A DNA stretch of 64,000 nt, taken from contig NZ_JAUSQU010000001.1 in assembly GCF_030811455.1 (NCBI RefSeq), positions 6,386,001-6,450,000 of the forward strand, given 5' to 3'. A model generated the notes under the pieces. It worked only from the letters and a program-made list of their open reading frames with translations. It searched no databases and was not told the DNA's origin. This document shows, in pieces, positions 8,905 through 17,697 of this stretch; position 1 is the stretch's first letter, and the number at the start of each line of letters is the position of its first letter. This DNA is from Streptosporangium lutulentum (lineage in GTDB: Bacteria > Actinomycetota > Actinomycetes > Streptosporangiales > Streptosporangiaceae). The position numbers and the translations under genes were made by a program.

Positions 8905-10209
8905 TCAGTTGCCGATGTCGGCGAGGTTCTCGTTGTACGGCCCGGCGATCTCGTCCAGGACCTGGTCGGGCGTCTTGGTGCCGTTGATGAGGTTCTGCAC
9001 GCCCGAGACCAGCACGTCGTAGTAGCCGGGGGCCGGCCAGTCCGGGTAGAACGCCAGCCCGTCGGAGGTCGAGAGCCTGTTGAAGTTCTCGATCAGTTCC
9101 TTGCTCTTCGGGTCGGTGATCGCGGCCGGGTCGGCCGCCACCGGGATGCCGCCGGAGTTGCCGAGCAGGTTCTGGATGTCCTTCCTCATCGTGATGTCGA
9201 TGAAGTCGTAGGCGAGGTCCTTGTTCTTGGCGTTCTCGGGGACGACCCAGATGTTTCCGCTGGACCCGGCGCTCATCGTGTTGCCCGGCCAGAGGAAGGA
9301 GCCCCACTCGAAGTCCTTGATCTCGGTGGCGAACCGGCCGTACCACCAGCTGCCCGACACCAGGATCGGATACTTCCCGCCGATGAAGGACACGCCCATG
9401 TCCTCGGCCTTGATCGCGGCGGAGTCCTTGCCGATGTAGCCCTTCTTGACCCAGTCGGCGAAGGTGTCGGCCGCGTACGTGAACTCCGGTCCCTTGAAGT
9501 CGACCTTGCCTTTGTAGAGCTGCAGCGCGTCCACCCACGGCCGCTGCGCCTTGCTCAGCGCGAGCTGGTAGAGGAGCTGCTGCGCCTGGTACTCGGCGCC
9601 GCCGACGGCGAGGGGCGTGGTCCCTGCCTTCGCGAACGTCTCCATCGCGGCGGTGAACTCGTCGAAGGTCGTGGGCACCTCGATGCCCTCCTTCTCGAAC
9701 AGGTCCTTGTTGTAGTAGACCAGCACGTACTCGGCGTAGTTCGGGATGCCGAACCACTTGCCGGCGCCCATCACTCCGCGCTCGTCATACTTCGCGGTGG
9801 TCTGCAGCGAGGGGCTGAGCAGCTTGTCCCAGCCGCGTTTGGTCACCTCGGGTGAGAGGTCGGTCAGCAGGCCCTGCTTGGACAGCAGCCCGGCGGTGGC
9901 GTTGCCCTTGTTGTACTCCATCACGTCGGGGGCCTCGTCGGAGTTGAGGATCATGCCCGCCGACTGGCGGATCTGCTCGAACGCCTTCTCCTCCAGCTTG
10001 ACCGTCACCCCGGGGTGCGAGGCCTCGAACTGCTTGATCGATTCGGCCCAGGCCTTGCCCATCGCGCTGTCGGCGCCCTCGTAGTGCCAGAGCTTCAGAA
10101 CGCGGGGGCCCGCGGCGGCCGGCTGGTCCGGCGTCTGCTCGGCGCCGCCGCACGCGGCCAGCGCCAGCAGCACGGCCGCGACGACCGCGCCTGTCCTTAC
10201 CTTGAACAT
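8905..10209 (-). CDS. Sugar ABC transporter substrate-binding lipoprotein
   Basis: A 434-residue family 1 extracellular solute-binding protein. The lipobox LALAAC (Cys about 19) directs lipid anchoring outside the membrane. The mature part starts LKLWHYEG, as is usual for this family. I take the ATG at 10209: it is 8 bp after the GH31 stop and its AGGAG ribosome site overlaps that stop, so the two are coupled. The open frame continues upstream through the GH31 gene but that part is only a shadow. It supplies substrate to the two permeases downstream. Confidence 0.94.
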   Translation of the reverse strand: MFKVRTGAVVAAVLLALAACGGAEQTPDQPAAAGPRVLKLWHYEGADSAMGKAWAESIKQFEASHPGVTVKLEEKAFEQIRQSAGMILNSDEAPDVMEYNKGNATAGLLSKQGLLTDLSPEVTKRGWDKLLSPSLQTTAKYDERGVMGAGKWFGIPNYAEYVLVYYNKDLFEKEGIEVPTTFDEFTAAMETFAKAGTTPLAVGGAEYQAQQLLYQLALSKAQRPWVDALQLYKGKVDFKGPEFTYAADTFADWVKKGYIGKDSAAIKAEDMGVSFIGGKYPILVSGSWWYGRFATEIKDFEWGSFLWPGNTMSAGSSGNIWVVPENAKNKDLAYDFIDITMRKDIQNLLGNSGGIPVAADPAAITDPKSKELIENFNRLSTSDGLAFYPDWPAPGYYDVLVSGVQNLINGTKTPDQVLDEIAGPYNENLADIGN

Positions 10210-10217
10210 GGTTTCTC

Positions 10218-12506
10218 CTAGATGGTGGTGATGACGACCGGGACGCCGGCCCCCACCAGCTCGACCCCCGCGATCCGCGCGCTCCCCGACACGGTCACCG
10301 TCAGCCCGCCCGCCTCCCGGGCCGCGGTGATCGTGGTGTCTCCTTCGAGGTCGGAGACGGTGGTACGGCTCTCGCCCACGCCGTAGGCGACCAGGGTGAT
10401 CTCTCCGAACGACCCGTCCCCGACGGCCTCGCCCGGATCGGCGAGGACCGGGATGAGCGCGCCGTGCCGTACGAACAGCGGGATCCGGTCCAGCGGCGTG
10501 GAGACCGTGACGTGACGGCCGCCCGTCAGGACCTCTCCCGTCCAGTGGTCCACCCACTCGCCCGCGGGCAGGTAGACCTTCCGCACTCCCTCGGGGGAGG
10601 TCATCGGCGCCACCAGCAGGTCGCGGCCGAGGAGGTACTCCAGGTCGGCCTGCCAGGCCACCGGGTCGTCGGGGTGGTCCACGCAGAGCGCCCGCATCAT
10701 CGGCGCCCCGGTCCTGGCGGCCTCGACCGCCGCCGTGTAGATGTACGGCATGAACCGGTAGCGCAGCTTCAGCGCCTCCACCGCCTGGGCCTCGACCTCG
10801 GGAAACTCCCACGGCTCCCGGCTGGTGGTGCCGTGCAGCCGCAGCAGGGGGGAGAAGGCTCCGAACTGGGTCCAGCGGACGTACAGGTCGTCGGTCGGGC
10901 GTCCGGTGAACCCGCCCGCGTCGTGGCTCCAGAACGGGATGCCGGACAGCCCGTGCGCCAGCCCGCCGCGCAGCGTGCTGCCCATCGCCGGGTAGCTCGT
11001 GTAGGTGTCGCCGCTCCACTGCGCCGCGTGCCGCTGGCCGCCCAGGAACGACGAGCGCGCCCAGACCATGCCGTGCCCGGCGATCTCCCTGGTCGCCTCG
11101 GAGACGGCGTCGTTGAACAACAGCGCGTAGACGTTGTGCAGGTCGGTGCCGCTCATGCCGTTGAACGCCACCGCGTCGTGCGGCACGCCCTCGGCGAAGT
11201 CGGTCTTGAAGACCTGCACGCCCTGGCGGAGCAGCGGCCGGAGCAGGTCCTTGAACCACTCGACGGCGGCGGGGTTGGTGAAGTCGACGATGCCGCAGGC
11301 GGGGTAGGAGCCGTGCCAGCAGTCGGCCACGTAGACCTCGCCATCCGGCTTTTTAAGGAAATATCCGTCTTCTGCGGCCTGCGGGAACACCGGGCTGAGG
11401 TGAGAGACGTACGGGTTCATCCAGAGGCAGACCTTGAAGCCCATCCCGTCCAGCTCGGCCAGCATGGTCTCCGGATCGGGGAAGTTGGCCGCGTCCCACC
11501 GCAGGTCGGACCAGTGCCCGTCCGTCTGCCAGTAGGTGTCCAGGTGCAGCACGTCGCACGGGATCCCGCGCTCCCGGATCCTGCGGGCCCTGGCCATCAC
11601 CCGCTCCTGGGTGTCGACGAAGAACCCCGAGGAGATCCAGGTGCCGAACGCCCACTTGGGCGGGAGCATCGGGCGGCAGGTCAGCAGGTCGAACCGGTCG
11701 AGCACCTCGGGCGGGGTGGGACCGGCGATCACGTAGTAGTCGATCAGGTCGTCGGGGACCACGATCTGCACGCAGCTGTGCGTGGACTGGCAGACGTCGA
11801 ACTCCACCGGCGCCCCGCTGTCGACCATCACGCCGTAACCCCGGCTGGAGAGGTAGAACGGCACGTTCTTGTACGCCCGCTGCGACTCGGCGCCGAACGC
11901 GTCGAAGTTCCACATGACCGGCCGCTGCCCGCGCTTGTCCAGCGGGGTGAACGACTCGCCGAAGCCGGTGAACGCCTCGTCGGCGGCGGCGGCGAAGCTC
12001 TCGTGGTAACCGACCACCGCGCCGTCGGAGCTGGACCGGCCGAACGGCAGGGTGCGCAGGCGCCCGCTGATGTCGGTGTGACCCCGGTCCTGCTCCAGCA
12101 GGAGCGCCCCGCTCGCGTCGGTGAACCTCAGGTTCCACGGCGCCAAGGTGATCTCCGCGCGGAGCGAGCCCGCGTCGATCAGGATCGTCCCGTCGCCGCT
12201 CTCCACCCGTGCCCCGGCGAACTCACCCGGCGTGACCATGGAGATCGCGGCGGCCGACCGGGTCCGCGCGTCCGCGTCCTGCCCGAGCCGTACCCGGATC
12301 GCCCCCTCGCCCGCCACGCCCACCTGGACCAGAAGCGTCTCCTCGGAGGAGGTCACGGCCTTCAGGATCACTCCGGTCGCGTCGGCGGCCACCGGCTCCG
12401 CCGCGGTCAGCGCCGACAGACCCGTCTCCCCGTGCGAGCGGACGGGCAGCTCCGGCGGATCGGCGACGAAGTACTCATGCGCGATCAATGGGGGGCGGTA
12501 GGGCAT
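10218..12506 (-). CDS. GH31 alpha-glycosidase, YicI-like (probable alpha-xylosidase)
   Basis: A 762-residue family 31 glycoside hydrolase without signal peptide, so cytoplasmic. The nucleophile is Asp436 in VFKTDFAEG and the acid/base is Asp500 in WSGDTY; the N-terminal sandwich has NVPFYLSSRGYGVMVDS. The KTDF(A/G)E context and DFTNPAA segment resemble E. coli YicI alpha-xylosidase more than maltases, hence the call. It heads the operon GH31 - binding protein - two permeases. With a beta-glycosidase next door, a xyloglucan-type oligosaccharide diet is a reasonable guess. An alpha-glucosidase role cannot be excluded. Confidence 0.9.
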   Translation of the reverse strand: MPYRPPLIAHEYFVADPPELPVRSHGETGLSALTAAEPVAADATGVILKAVTSSEETLLVQVGVAGEGAIRVRLGQDADARTRSAAAISMVTPGEFAGARVESGDGTILIDAGSLRAEITLAPWNLRFTDASGALLLEQDRGHTDISGRLRTLPFGRSSSDGAVVGYHESFAAAADEAFTGFGESFTPLDKRGQRPVMWNFDAFGAESQRAYKNVPFYLSSRGYGVMVDSGAPVEFDVCQSTHSCVQIVVPDDLIDYYVIAGPTPPEVLDRFDLLTCRPMLPPKWAFGTWISSGFFVDTQERVMARARRIRERGIPCDVLHLDTYWQTDGHWSDLRWDAANFPDPETMLAELDGMGFKVCLWMNPYVSHLSPVFPQAAEDGYFLKKPDGEVYVADCWHGSYPACGIVDFTNPAAVEWFKDLLRPLLRQGVQVFKTDFAEGVPHDAVAFNGMSGTDLHNVYALLFNDAVSEATREIAGHGMVWARSSFLGGQRHAAQWSGDTYTSYPAMGSTLRGGLAHGLSGIPFWSHDAGGFTGRPTDDLYVRWTQFGAFSPLLRLHGTTSREPWEFPEVEAQAVEALKLRYRFMPYIYTAAVEAARTGAPMMRALCVDHPDDPVAWQADLEYLLGRDLLVAPMTSPEGVRKVYLPAGEWVDHWTGEVLTGGRHVTVSTPLDRIPLFVRHGALIPVLADPGEAVGDGSFGEITLVAYGVGESRTTVSDLEGDTTITAAREAGGLTVTVSGSARIAGVELVGAGVPVVITTI

Positions 12507-12514
12507 GGAGACTC

Positions 12515-12526
12515 CAGCGCTTCAGG
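12515..12526 (-). promoter_or_regulatory. LacI-like operator before GH31 operon
   Basis: CAGCGCTTCAGG shares the 11-mer AGCGCTTCAGG with the site before GH3. It lies between the predicted transcription start and the ATG, where a bound repressor would act as a roadblock. Only one half of the palindrome is well kept here. Confidence 0.6.
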
Positions 12527-12544
12527 CTTCCGGTTGCTGAGTTA

Positions 12545-12572
12545 GTTTTACGTCCAAACGAACAAACGTCAA
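12545..12572 (-). promoter_or_regulatory. Promoter of the GH31/ABC operon
   Basis: On the minus strand TTGACG (12572-12567) and TAAAAC (12550-12545) are separated by 16 bp in an AT-rich stretch, unlike the GC-rich surroundings. The predicted start lies about 30 nt upstream of the GH31 ATG. Confidence 0.55.
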
Positions 12573-12622
12573 TGGAGTCGGCCCGCAGGACCGAGGACGG
12601 AAGCATGGCTGGGCAGTGGAAA

Positions 12623-12652
12623 GCCCCGGCCCTCAGATGGAGGAGCCGGGGC
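12623..12652. terminator. Hairpin downstream of the PLP decarboxylase
   Basis: GCCCCGGC (12623-12630) pairs with GCCGGGGC (12645-12652) around a 14-nt loop. It sits 24 bp past the decarboxylase stop on the minus strand. Confidence 0.5.
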
Positions 12653-12675
12653 CGGGGTTCTCGGCGACGCGTCCC

Positions 12676-14082
12676 TTACGCTTCGGCGTCCGGTTGGGCA
12701 CAGCGGAGGATCGCCGCGACGGACCGGTCCACGTCGCCCTGGTCGGTCGACCAGTTCGACACCGATATCCGCATCGCGGCCCGGCCCTGCCACGTCGTGC
12801 CGTTCGTCCAGCAGGTTCCGTCCCGCCGCACCCGCTCGATCACCGCGCGGGTGTGGCCGTCGTGGTCGCCGTCCGCGGCGCGGAAGCGCACCAGCACCTG
12901 GTTGAGGACCACGTCGTTGAGTATCTCGACCCCGTCGTGGGCGGCCAGCTGCTCGGCGAACGAACCGGCCAGCGTGCAGCAGCGCTCGACCAGCTCGGCG
13001 ACGCCGGTGCGGCCGAGCGCCCGAATGGCCGCGTAGACGGGGAAGCCGCGGGCACGGCGGGAGAACTCGGGGGTGTGGTCGAGCGCGTCGCGTTCCCCCT
13101 CGGCTCCGTGGATGAGATAGCCGGCCCGTACCCCCATCGCGGCCCGGTGCGCCCGCGGATGGGCGCAGAAGACGAAGCCGGAGTCGTAGGGCACGTTCAG
13201 CCATTTGTGCCCGTCGGTGGCCCACGAGTCGGCCCGCTCCACCCCTGCCGTCAGATGCCGCAGCCGCGGACTGGCCGCGGCCCACAGCCCGAACGCGCCG
13301 TCGACGTGCACCCACGCCCCGGCCTCGTGCGCGACGGCGCAGATGTCTCCCACGGGATCGAAGGCGCCCGTGTTGACGCCGCCGACCTGGGCGCAGACGA
13401 TCGCCGGACGATCGCTCCCGGCCAGTGCGTCCGCCAGCGCGTGCGGGAGCATCCGTCCCTGGTCATCCGTGTCGACCGAGGTGATCGTCGCACTGCCCAG
13501 GCCGAGGAAGCGCGCGGCGCGGTCGACGGTGTCATGCCGTTGCCGGCCGGCCAGCACACGCAGGCGGGGCGCCCCGGCCAGCCCCTCGGCCTCGACGTCC
13601 CACCCCTGCCGGCGCAGCATCTCGTGCCGGGCGGCGGCCAGTGCCGTGAAGTTGGCCATCTGTCCGCCGGTGACGAACCCCGCCGACGCGTGGGCGGGAA
13701 GCCCGAGCAGTTGTATCAGCCACTTCCCCGCCACCTCCTCCACCATCGAGGCGGCAGGCGCGAGCGCGAACAGGCAGGCGTTCTGGTCCCAGACGGTGGT
13801 GAGCCAGTCCGCCGCCAGCGCCGCCGGATTCGCTCCGCCGACCACGAACCCGAAGAAGCGACCGCTCTGCGTACCCACCAGACCGGACTCGGCCGCCGCG
13901 GCCAGCCCGGCGATGACCTCGCGCGGGTCCGCGGGCGCTTCGGGCAGCGGCCCGTCGAGCGCCGCCCGCAGGTCCGGCGCGCTCGTCACGCTGCCCACCG
14001 GCCGATCGGGCAGAGCTGTCAGGTAGGCCAGCGATCTCTCATACGCCTCGGCCAGCGGTGCGGCCCAGTCCGGCTTTTCCAC
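12676..14082 (-). CDS. Pyridoxal-phosphate-dependent group II decarboxylase
   Basis: A PLP enzyme of the glutamate/aromatic-amino-acid decarboxylase fold. The Schiff-base lysine is in SWATDGHKWLNVPYD, the cofactor-binding Asp is in WVHVDGAFG, and VTGGQMANFTAL is the phosphate-side loop. I place the start at GTG 14082 (468 residues) because AGGAGG lies 5 nt before it. An upstream ATG at 14184 would add 34 low-complexity residues and has no better support. It stands alone between tandem repeats and the GH31 promoter region. The amino-acid substrate is not evident; some relatives are annotated as aminotransferase-like. Confidence 0.9.
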   Translation of the reverse strand: MEKPDWAAPLAEAYERSLAYLTALPDRPVGSVTSAPDLRAALDGPLPEAPADPREVIAGLAAAAESGLVGTQSGRFFGFVVGGANPAALAADWLTTVWDQNACLFALAPAASMVEEVAGKWLIQLLGLPAHASAGFVTGGQMANFTALAAARHEMLRRQGWDVEAEGLAGAPRLRVLAGRQRHDTVDRAARFLGLGSATITSVDTDDQGRMLPHALADALAGSDRPAIVCAQVGGVNTGAFDPVGDICAVAHEAGAWVHVDGAFGLWAAASPRLRHLTAGVERADSWATDGHKWLNVPYDSGFVFCAHPRAHRAAMGVRAGYLIHGAEGERDALDHTPEFSRRARGFPVYAAIRALGRTGVAELVERCCTLAGSFAEQLAAHDGVEILNDVVLNQVLVRFRAADGDHDGHTRAVIERVRRDGTCWTNGTTWQGRAAMRISVSNWSTDQGDVDRSVAAILRCAQPDAEA

Positions 14083-14301
14083 CACGTCCTCCTCGCTCGC
14101 CACGGGACGGACTCCGGTGCCCGCGGCACTGTCTTCCGGCAGGTGTGCATCTTCGCGCGGTCCGGGGTCCGTACGGCGGTGCACACGCCCGACCGGGGCG
14201 ACGGCCTGATCCCGCCTCCGGCCGGTGACGAGCGAGGCGTGCCCTTCAAGAGGGCTACCGGGTCGAGAGGCCGCCGGTCAAGGGCCGAGGGACCGCCGGC
14301 T

Positions 14302-14412
14302 GAGAGGGTCGCCTGTTGAGAGGGCCACCGTTTGAGAGCCGCCGGTTTGAGCGGGGCGCCGTTTGAGAGAGCCACCGTTTGAGAGAGCCACCGTTTGAGA
14401 GGGTCGCCGGCC
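14302..14412. repeat. 16-bp tandem repeat array, about 7 units
   Basis: Units of the form GAGAGAGCCACCGTTT: 14302-14317, 14318-14333, 14334-14348 (15 bp), 14349-14364, 14365-14380, 14381-14396 and 14397-14412. The units at 14365 and 14381 are identical and the outer ones diverge. The array fills the gap between the decarboxylase and SDR genes (14083-14439), which holds no gene. Confidence 0.85.
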
Positions 14413-14428
14413 GTCGCGACGGCCGGCG
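14405..14428. terminator. Perfect inverted repeat downstream of SDR gene
   Basis: CGCCGGCCGTCG (14405-14416) is followed directly by its reverse complement (14417-14428), a 12-bp-arm palindrome 11 bp past the SDR stop. Probable factor-independent-like terminator lacking a U-run, common in actinobacteria. Confidence 0.6.
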
Positions 14429-14439
14429 GACCGCACGGG

Positions 14440-15201
14440 TCAGGCCGTGGCTCCCCCGTCGACGGGCAGGTCGGCCCCGACGACGAAGCCCGCCTCGGGC
14501 GAGGCCAGGTACAGCACCGCCGCGGCGATCTCTTCGAGGCTGCCGACACGACCGGCCGGCAACTGCTCCCGCATCCGGGCGTCACGGTCGGCCCCGGTCT
14601 CGCCCTGCCGGTAGGACATCGGCGTGTCCGACGGTCCGGGGCTGACGGCGTTGATCCGGATTCCGTCGCGGATGTGGTCCAGCGCGGCGTTGCGGGTCAG
14701 CGCGCTCACCGCGGCCTTCGTCGCGACGTACGCCCCCAGTCCCGCGAGCCGCATGTGAGCGCCGAGGGTCGAGGAGACGTTGACGATGGCGCCGCCGCCG
14801 TTGCCCCGCATGTGGGCGATCTCGTGCTTCATCGACAGCAGGGTGCCGGTGAGGTTGACCGAGACGAGCGTGGACCACTGGTCCTCGTCGACGTCGCCCA
14901 CGGGGCCGAACGCGGTGATGACGCCGGCGTTGTTCACCGCGACGTCGAGGCCGCCGTAGGTGTCCACGGTCCGTGCCACGAGCGCCGCGACCTCCTCGGA
15001 CCGGGTGATGTCCGCGGTGATCGCCGTGGCGCGTCCGCCCTCGGACTCGACGAGCTTCACGGTCTGCGCCAGCGGTTCGGCGGAGCGTCCGGCCACGGCG
15101 ACGGCCGCGCCCTCCCGCGCGAAGGCCAGGGCGATCGCCCGGCCGATGCCGGAGCCTCCCCCGGTGACGAGGACGACCTTGCCGGTGAAACGAGCGGTCA
15201 T
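14440..15201 (-). CDS. SDR family oxidoreductase
   Basis: A 253-residue classical short-chain dehydrogenase with all family marks: TGGGSGIG (14-21), NNAG near 91, Ser in VNVSST near 143, catalytic Tyr/Lys in GAYVATK near 157, PGPSDT near 190 and the C-terminal VDGG. It is probably NADPH-linked (GRS after strand 2). It is followed by an inverted-repeat terminator and preceded by the MFS gene in the same direction. Its role could be tied to the TetR/MFS efflux unit upstream, but nothing in the sequence shows this. Confidence 0.93.
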   Translation of the reverse strand: MTARFTGKVVLVTGGGSGIGRAIALAFAREGAAVAVAGRSAEPLAQTVKLVESEGGRATAITADITRSEEVAALVARTVDTYGGLDVAVNNAGVITAFGPVGDVDEDQWSTLVSVNLTGTLLSMKHEIAHMRGNGGGAIVNVSSTLGAHMRLAGLGAYVATKAAVSALTRNAALDHIRDGIRINAVSPGPSDTPMSYRQGETGADRDARMREQLPAGRVGSLEEIAAAVLYLASPEAGFVVGADLPVDGGATA

Positions 15202-15334
15202 GGTGACTCCCAGGTTGGTGGTTGGTCGAAGATCTGACTGGTTGTGGAGCTCGCGCCCCCGGCGTCCGAAAAGGCGAGCGGTGCGGGCCGGCGGATGTCG
15301 CGCCTCCGGCCGGTGCGGGTCGTGGGAGCCCGCG

Positions 15335-15415
15335 CCGCCGGGCGATGTCCGGAGAGCGAGCCGTACGGCCCCGCCGGGCGATGTCGCGTCACTCCTCGCT
15401 CCGGGGCCGTACGGC
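15335..15415. repeat. Imperfect duplication of the MFS stop-codon region
   Basis: GCCGGGCGATGTC followed by CCGTACGG occurs at 15372-15415 around the MFS stop (15389-15391) and again at about 15335-15368 downstream of the gene, with a shorter middle part. Confidence 0.5.
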
Positions 15416-16852
15416 GACGGCCGTCAACGCCAGGAGCGCGAAGGCGAACCCGGCGGCGCCCAGCGCCCAGGCGTAACCGCCGGTCGTGGCGGCCTGCGGG
15501 CTCGCGCCCCCCGCTGTGACGTGCGAGGTCCGGGCGGCCGCGACGGTCATCAGCAGAGCCAGCCCGACCGTGGGCCCCAACTCCATGGCGGTGTTCATGA
15601 CACCTCCCGCGAGACCGGCCTGCCGCCGCGGGACCCCGGCGACGGCGAGGACCGCGGCCCCGGCGAAGACCGACGCGACTCCGGCGGGCAGGAGCACGAT
15701 GCCGGGCAGCAGACCGGTGACGTACTCCGTACGCGGGTCGAGCCCCGAGAGCAGGAACAGCCCGCCGGCCGCGACCGCGAGTCCCGCGCCGACGACCGTG
15801 CGGGCGCCGAACCGGGCGATGAACCGGCCGGCGAGCCGACCGGCGATGAGAAGCGAGAGCGCGTAGGGCACGAAGGCCAGCGAGGTCCACAGCGGCGACC
15901 AGCCGCGGATCTGCTGGAGGTACAGCGCGAGAAGGAGGGAGACCGTCGTGGTTCCCGCGGCGGAGAGGGCGATCGCCGGCAGCGCGACGGCACGGCGCCG
16001 GTCGGCGAGGAACGCCGGAGGCAGCAGCGGATCCCGGCCGCGCAGTTCGACCGCGGCGAAGGCCGCCAGCAACGCCAGGCCGGTGACGAGCGGGACCAGG
16101 ACCGTCGCCGAGGCCCACGAGTGCCCGTCCGTCGCCAGCAGGCCATAGCTGAACAGCGTGACCCCCGCTGTGGCGAGTGCGGCCCCCGGAAGATCGAGGG
16201 CGGCCGGTCCTGTCGGCGCGGCGGCGGGCAGCCACCGGGGCGTCAGCGGCAGCGCGACCACGCTCACCAGCAGCGCGAGGCCGAACATCCACCGCCATGA
16301 CACCCAGGTGGTGACCACGCCGGACAGCAGGGTCCCGGCCGTCGCGCCCAGAACGGACAACCCACCCCAGGTCGCCATGGCGCGGGCGTACCTGTCCGGG
16401 TCGGGGAGGACCGCGCGAAGCACGGCCATGGCGGCCGGCGCGGTGAGTGCCGCCCCGACGCCCTGGGCGAAACGGGCCCCGACCAGGACCGCGAAGCCCG
16501 GGGCGAGCGCCGCGACGGCCGAGGCCGTCGCGAAGACGGCCAGCCCCGTGGCGAACAGCGCACGACCGCCGTACCGGTCGGCGAGCCGGCCGCCGAACAG
16601 CAGCAACCCGCTGAAGGAGAGCCCGTACGCCACGCTGACCGTGAAAAGGCCGGAGGGGTCGAGCCGGAACTCCCGGCCGATCTCGGGGAGCGGAACGGCG
16701 ATCAAGGTGATCGTGAAGATCAAGGTGCTCTGAACGGTGCCGAGCAGCGCGAAGGCCCGAACCGAGCCGCTCCGCTCCGCCCGCTCCGCCCGCTCCGCCC
16801 GCCCTGCTCGCTCCACCGACTCCACCCGTCCTGCTCGCTTCACCGGTTCCAC
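15389..16852 (-). CDS. MFS drug transporter, EmrB/QacA-like
   Basis: A 487-residue major facilitator of the multidrug efflux type with about 12-14 membrane helices. LLLFGGRLADRYGGRALF is the loop 2-3 motif A. The start is uncertain: GTG at 16852 gives a 30-residue leader of repeated Arg-Ala-Glu encoded by a 9-bp tandem repeat (16773-16800), and a downstream GTG could be the true start. Its upstream region has a 15-bp site identical to one before the adjacent TetR gene (17110-17691), so this is a repressor/efflux pair. The exported compound is unknown. Confidence 0.9.
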   Translation of the reverse strand: MEPVKRAGRVESVERAGRAERAERAERSGSVRAFALLGTVQSTLIFTITLIAVPLPEIGREFRLDPSGLFTVSVAYGLSFSGLLLFGGRLADRYGGRALFATGLAVFATASAVAALAPGFAVLVGARFAQGVGAALTAPAAMAVLRAVLPDPDRYARAMATWGGLSVLGATAGTLLSGVVTTWVSWRWMFGLALLVSVVALPLTPRWLPAAAPTGPAALDLPGAALATAGVTLFSYGLLATDGHSWASATVLVPLVTGLALLAAFAAVELRGRDPLLPPAFLADRRRAVALPAIALSAAGTTTVSLLLALYLQQIRGWSPLWTSLAFVPYALSLLIAGRLAGRFIARFGARTVVGAGLAVAAGGLFLLSGLDPRTEYVTGLLPGIVLLPAGVASVFAGAAVLAVAGVPRRQAGLAGGVMNTAMELGPTVGLALLMTVAAARTSHVTAGGASPQAATTGGYAWALGAAGFAFALLALTAVAVRPRSEE

Positions 16853-16947
16853 CCGCCCTGTCCGCGACGCCGCCGCACGTGCCCGGCCGGCGGCGAGCCG
16901 GGTTCCGTGATCGCCATGATCCCTTTCCAGAGCGTCCGAAAATTAAA

Positions 16948-16962
16948 GACCGATCGTTCTTG
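16948..16962 (-). promoter_or_regulatory. TetR operator of the MFS gene
   Basis: GACCGATCGTTCTTG is the exact reverse complement of the site at 17711-17725 in front of the TetR gene. It sits beside a minus-strand -10-like TAATTT (16945-16940). Confidence 0.7.
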
Positions 16963-17000
16963 TTTTTGAGCAGCCGTCGGCACATCGCATGCCAAAGGCC

Positions 17001-17108
17001 GTCCCTCACCACCGTCACCGCCGGGCCACCACCGTCACCGCCGGGCCACCACCGTCACCGCCCGGCCACCACCGTCACCGCCCGGCCGATGGCGTCACCG
17101 CCCGGCCG
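17001..17108. repeat. 20-bp tandem repeat array, 5+ units
   Basis: Perfectly phased 20-bp units (CCGGGCCACCACCGTCACCG type) start at 17001, 17021, 17041, 17061 and 17081, with a partial unit from 17101 running to the TetR stop codon at 17110. The units at 17021 and 17041 are identical. It lies in the gap between the MFS promoter and the end of the TetR gene. Confidence 0.88.
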
Positions 17109-17109
17109 G

Positions 17110-17691
17110 TCAGTCCAGCAGCGCCAGCGCCTGCGCGGCGGCGTCACGCAGGCGCTGCGGCCCGCTCTCCGCCTTGCCCATGACCCGCAGCCCCTGCATC
17201 AGCACGAGGAGGAAGCGGCCCAGCGCCCGGGGATCCCGCTCCTCGCCCAGCTCCCCCTGGGCCTGCGCCCGGATCAGTGCCGAGGTCAGCGCGGTCTCCA
17301 GGTGATCCCAGCTCGCCTGCACGCGGCGGGCCGCGACCGGGTCGTGCGGAGCCAGCTCCACCGCCGTGTTGACCACAAAACAGCCGCGGCGCCCGCTGTC
17401 GCCGGTCGCCTCACGGGCGAACCGCTCGACCAGCGCCCGAACGGCGGGCAGCACCGGCCCCGGCTGGGACAGCCCGGTGAGCAGGAAGGGGTCGACCGAC
17501 TCGCCGTACCGGTCGAGCGCCTTCAGGTACAGCTCGCGCTTGCCGCCGAAGGTGGCGTAGATGCTGGCCCGGGCGACACCCATGCGCTCGACGAGGTCGG
17601 CCATCGAGGTCGCCTCGTACCCCCGCTCCCAGAACAGCTCCAGTGCCGCCCGCAGCGCCACGTCCGGATCGAACTCCTTGGTCCTGGCCAT
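17110..17691 (-). CDS. TetR/AcrR family regulator of the adjacent MFS gene
   Basis: A 193-residue TetR protein. The helix-turn-helix region covers about residues 10-55 (LELFWERGYEATSMADLVERMGVARASIYATF), and the C-terminal part has the GRRGCFVVNTAVELAP segment common in AcrR-like efflux repressors. Matching 15-bp sites at its own promoter and the MFS promoter indicate that it represses both. The predicted start of transcription coincides with the ATG, so the mRNA is probably leaderless. The inducer is unknown. Confidence 0.94.
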   Translation of the reverse strand: MARTKEFDPDVALRAALELFWERGYEATSMADLVERMGVARASIYATFGGKRELYLKALDRYGESVDPFLLTGLSQPGPVLPAVRALVERFAREATGDSGRRGCFVVNTAVELAPHDPVAARRVQASWDHLETALTSALIRAQAQGELGEERDPRALGRFLLVLMQGLRVMGKAESGPQRLRDAAAQALALLD

Positions 17692-17697
17692 ACCCCG

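Noticed and set aside
10210..11259. N-terminal extension of the sugar-binding protein to 784 residues
   Set aside because: The extra 350 codons overlap GH31 in another frame. The lipobox signal peptide begins at ATG 10209 with its own ribosome site.
15198..17018. A 606-codon minus-strand frame overlapping the MFS gene
   Set aside because: It is an Arg/Gly/Ala-rich frame shadow of the MFS gene, with no helices or motifs.
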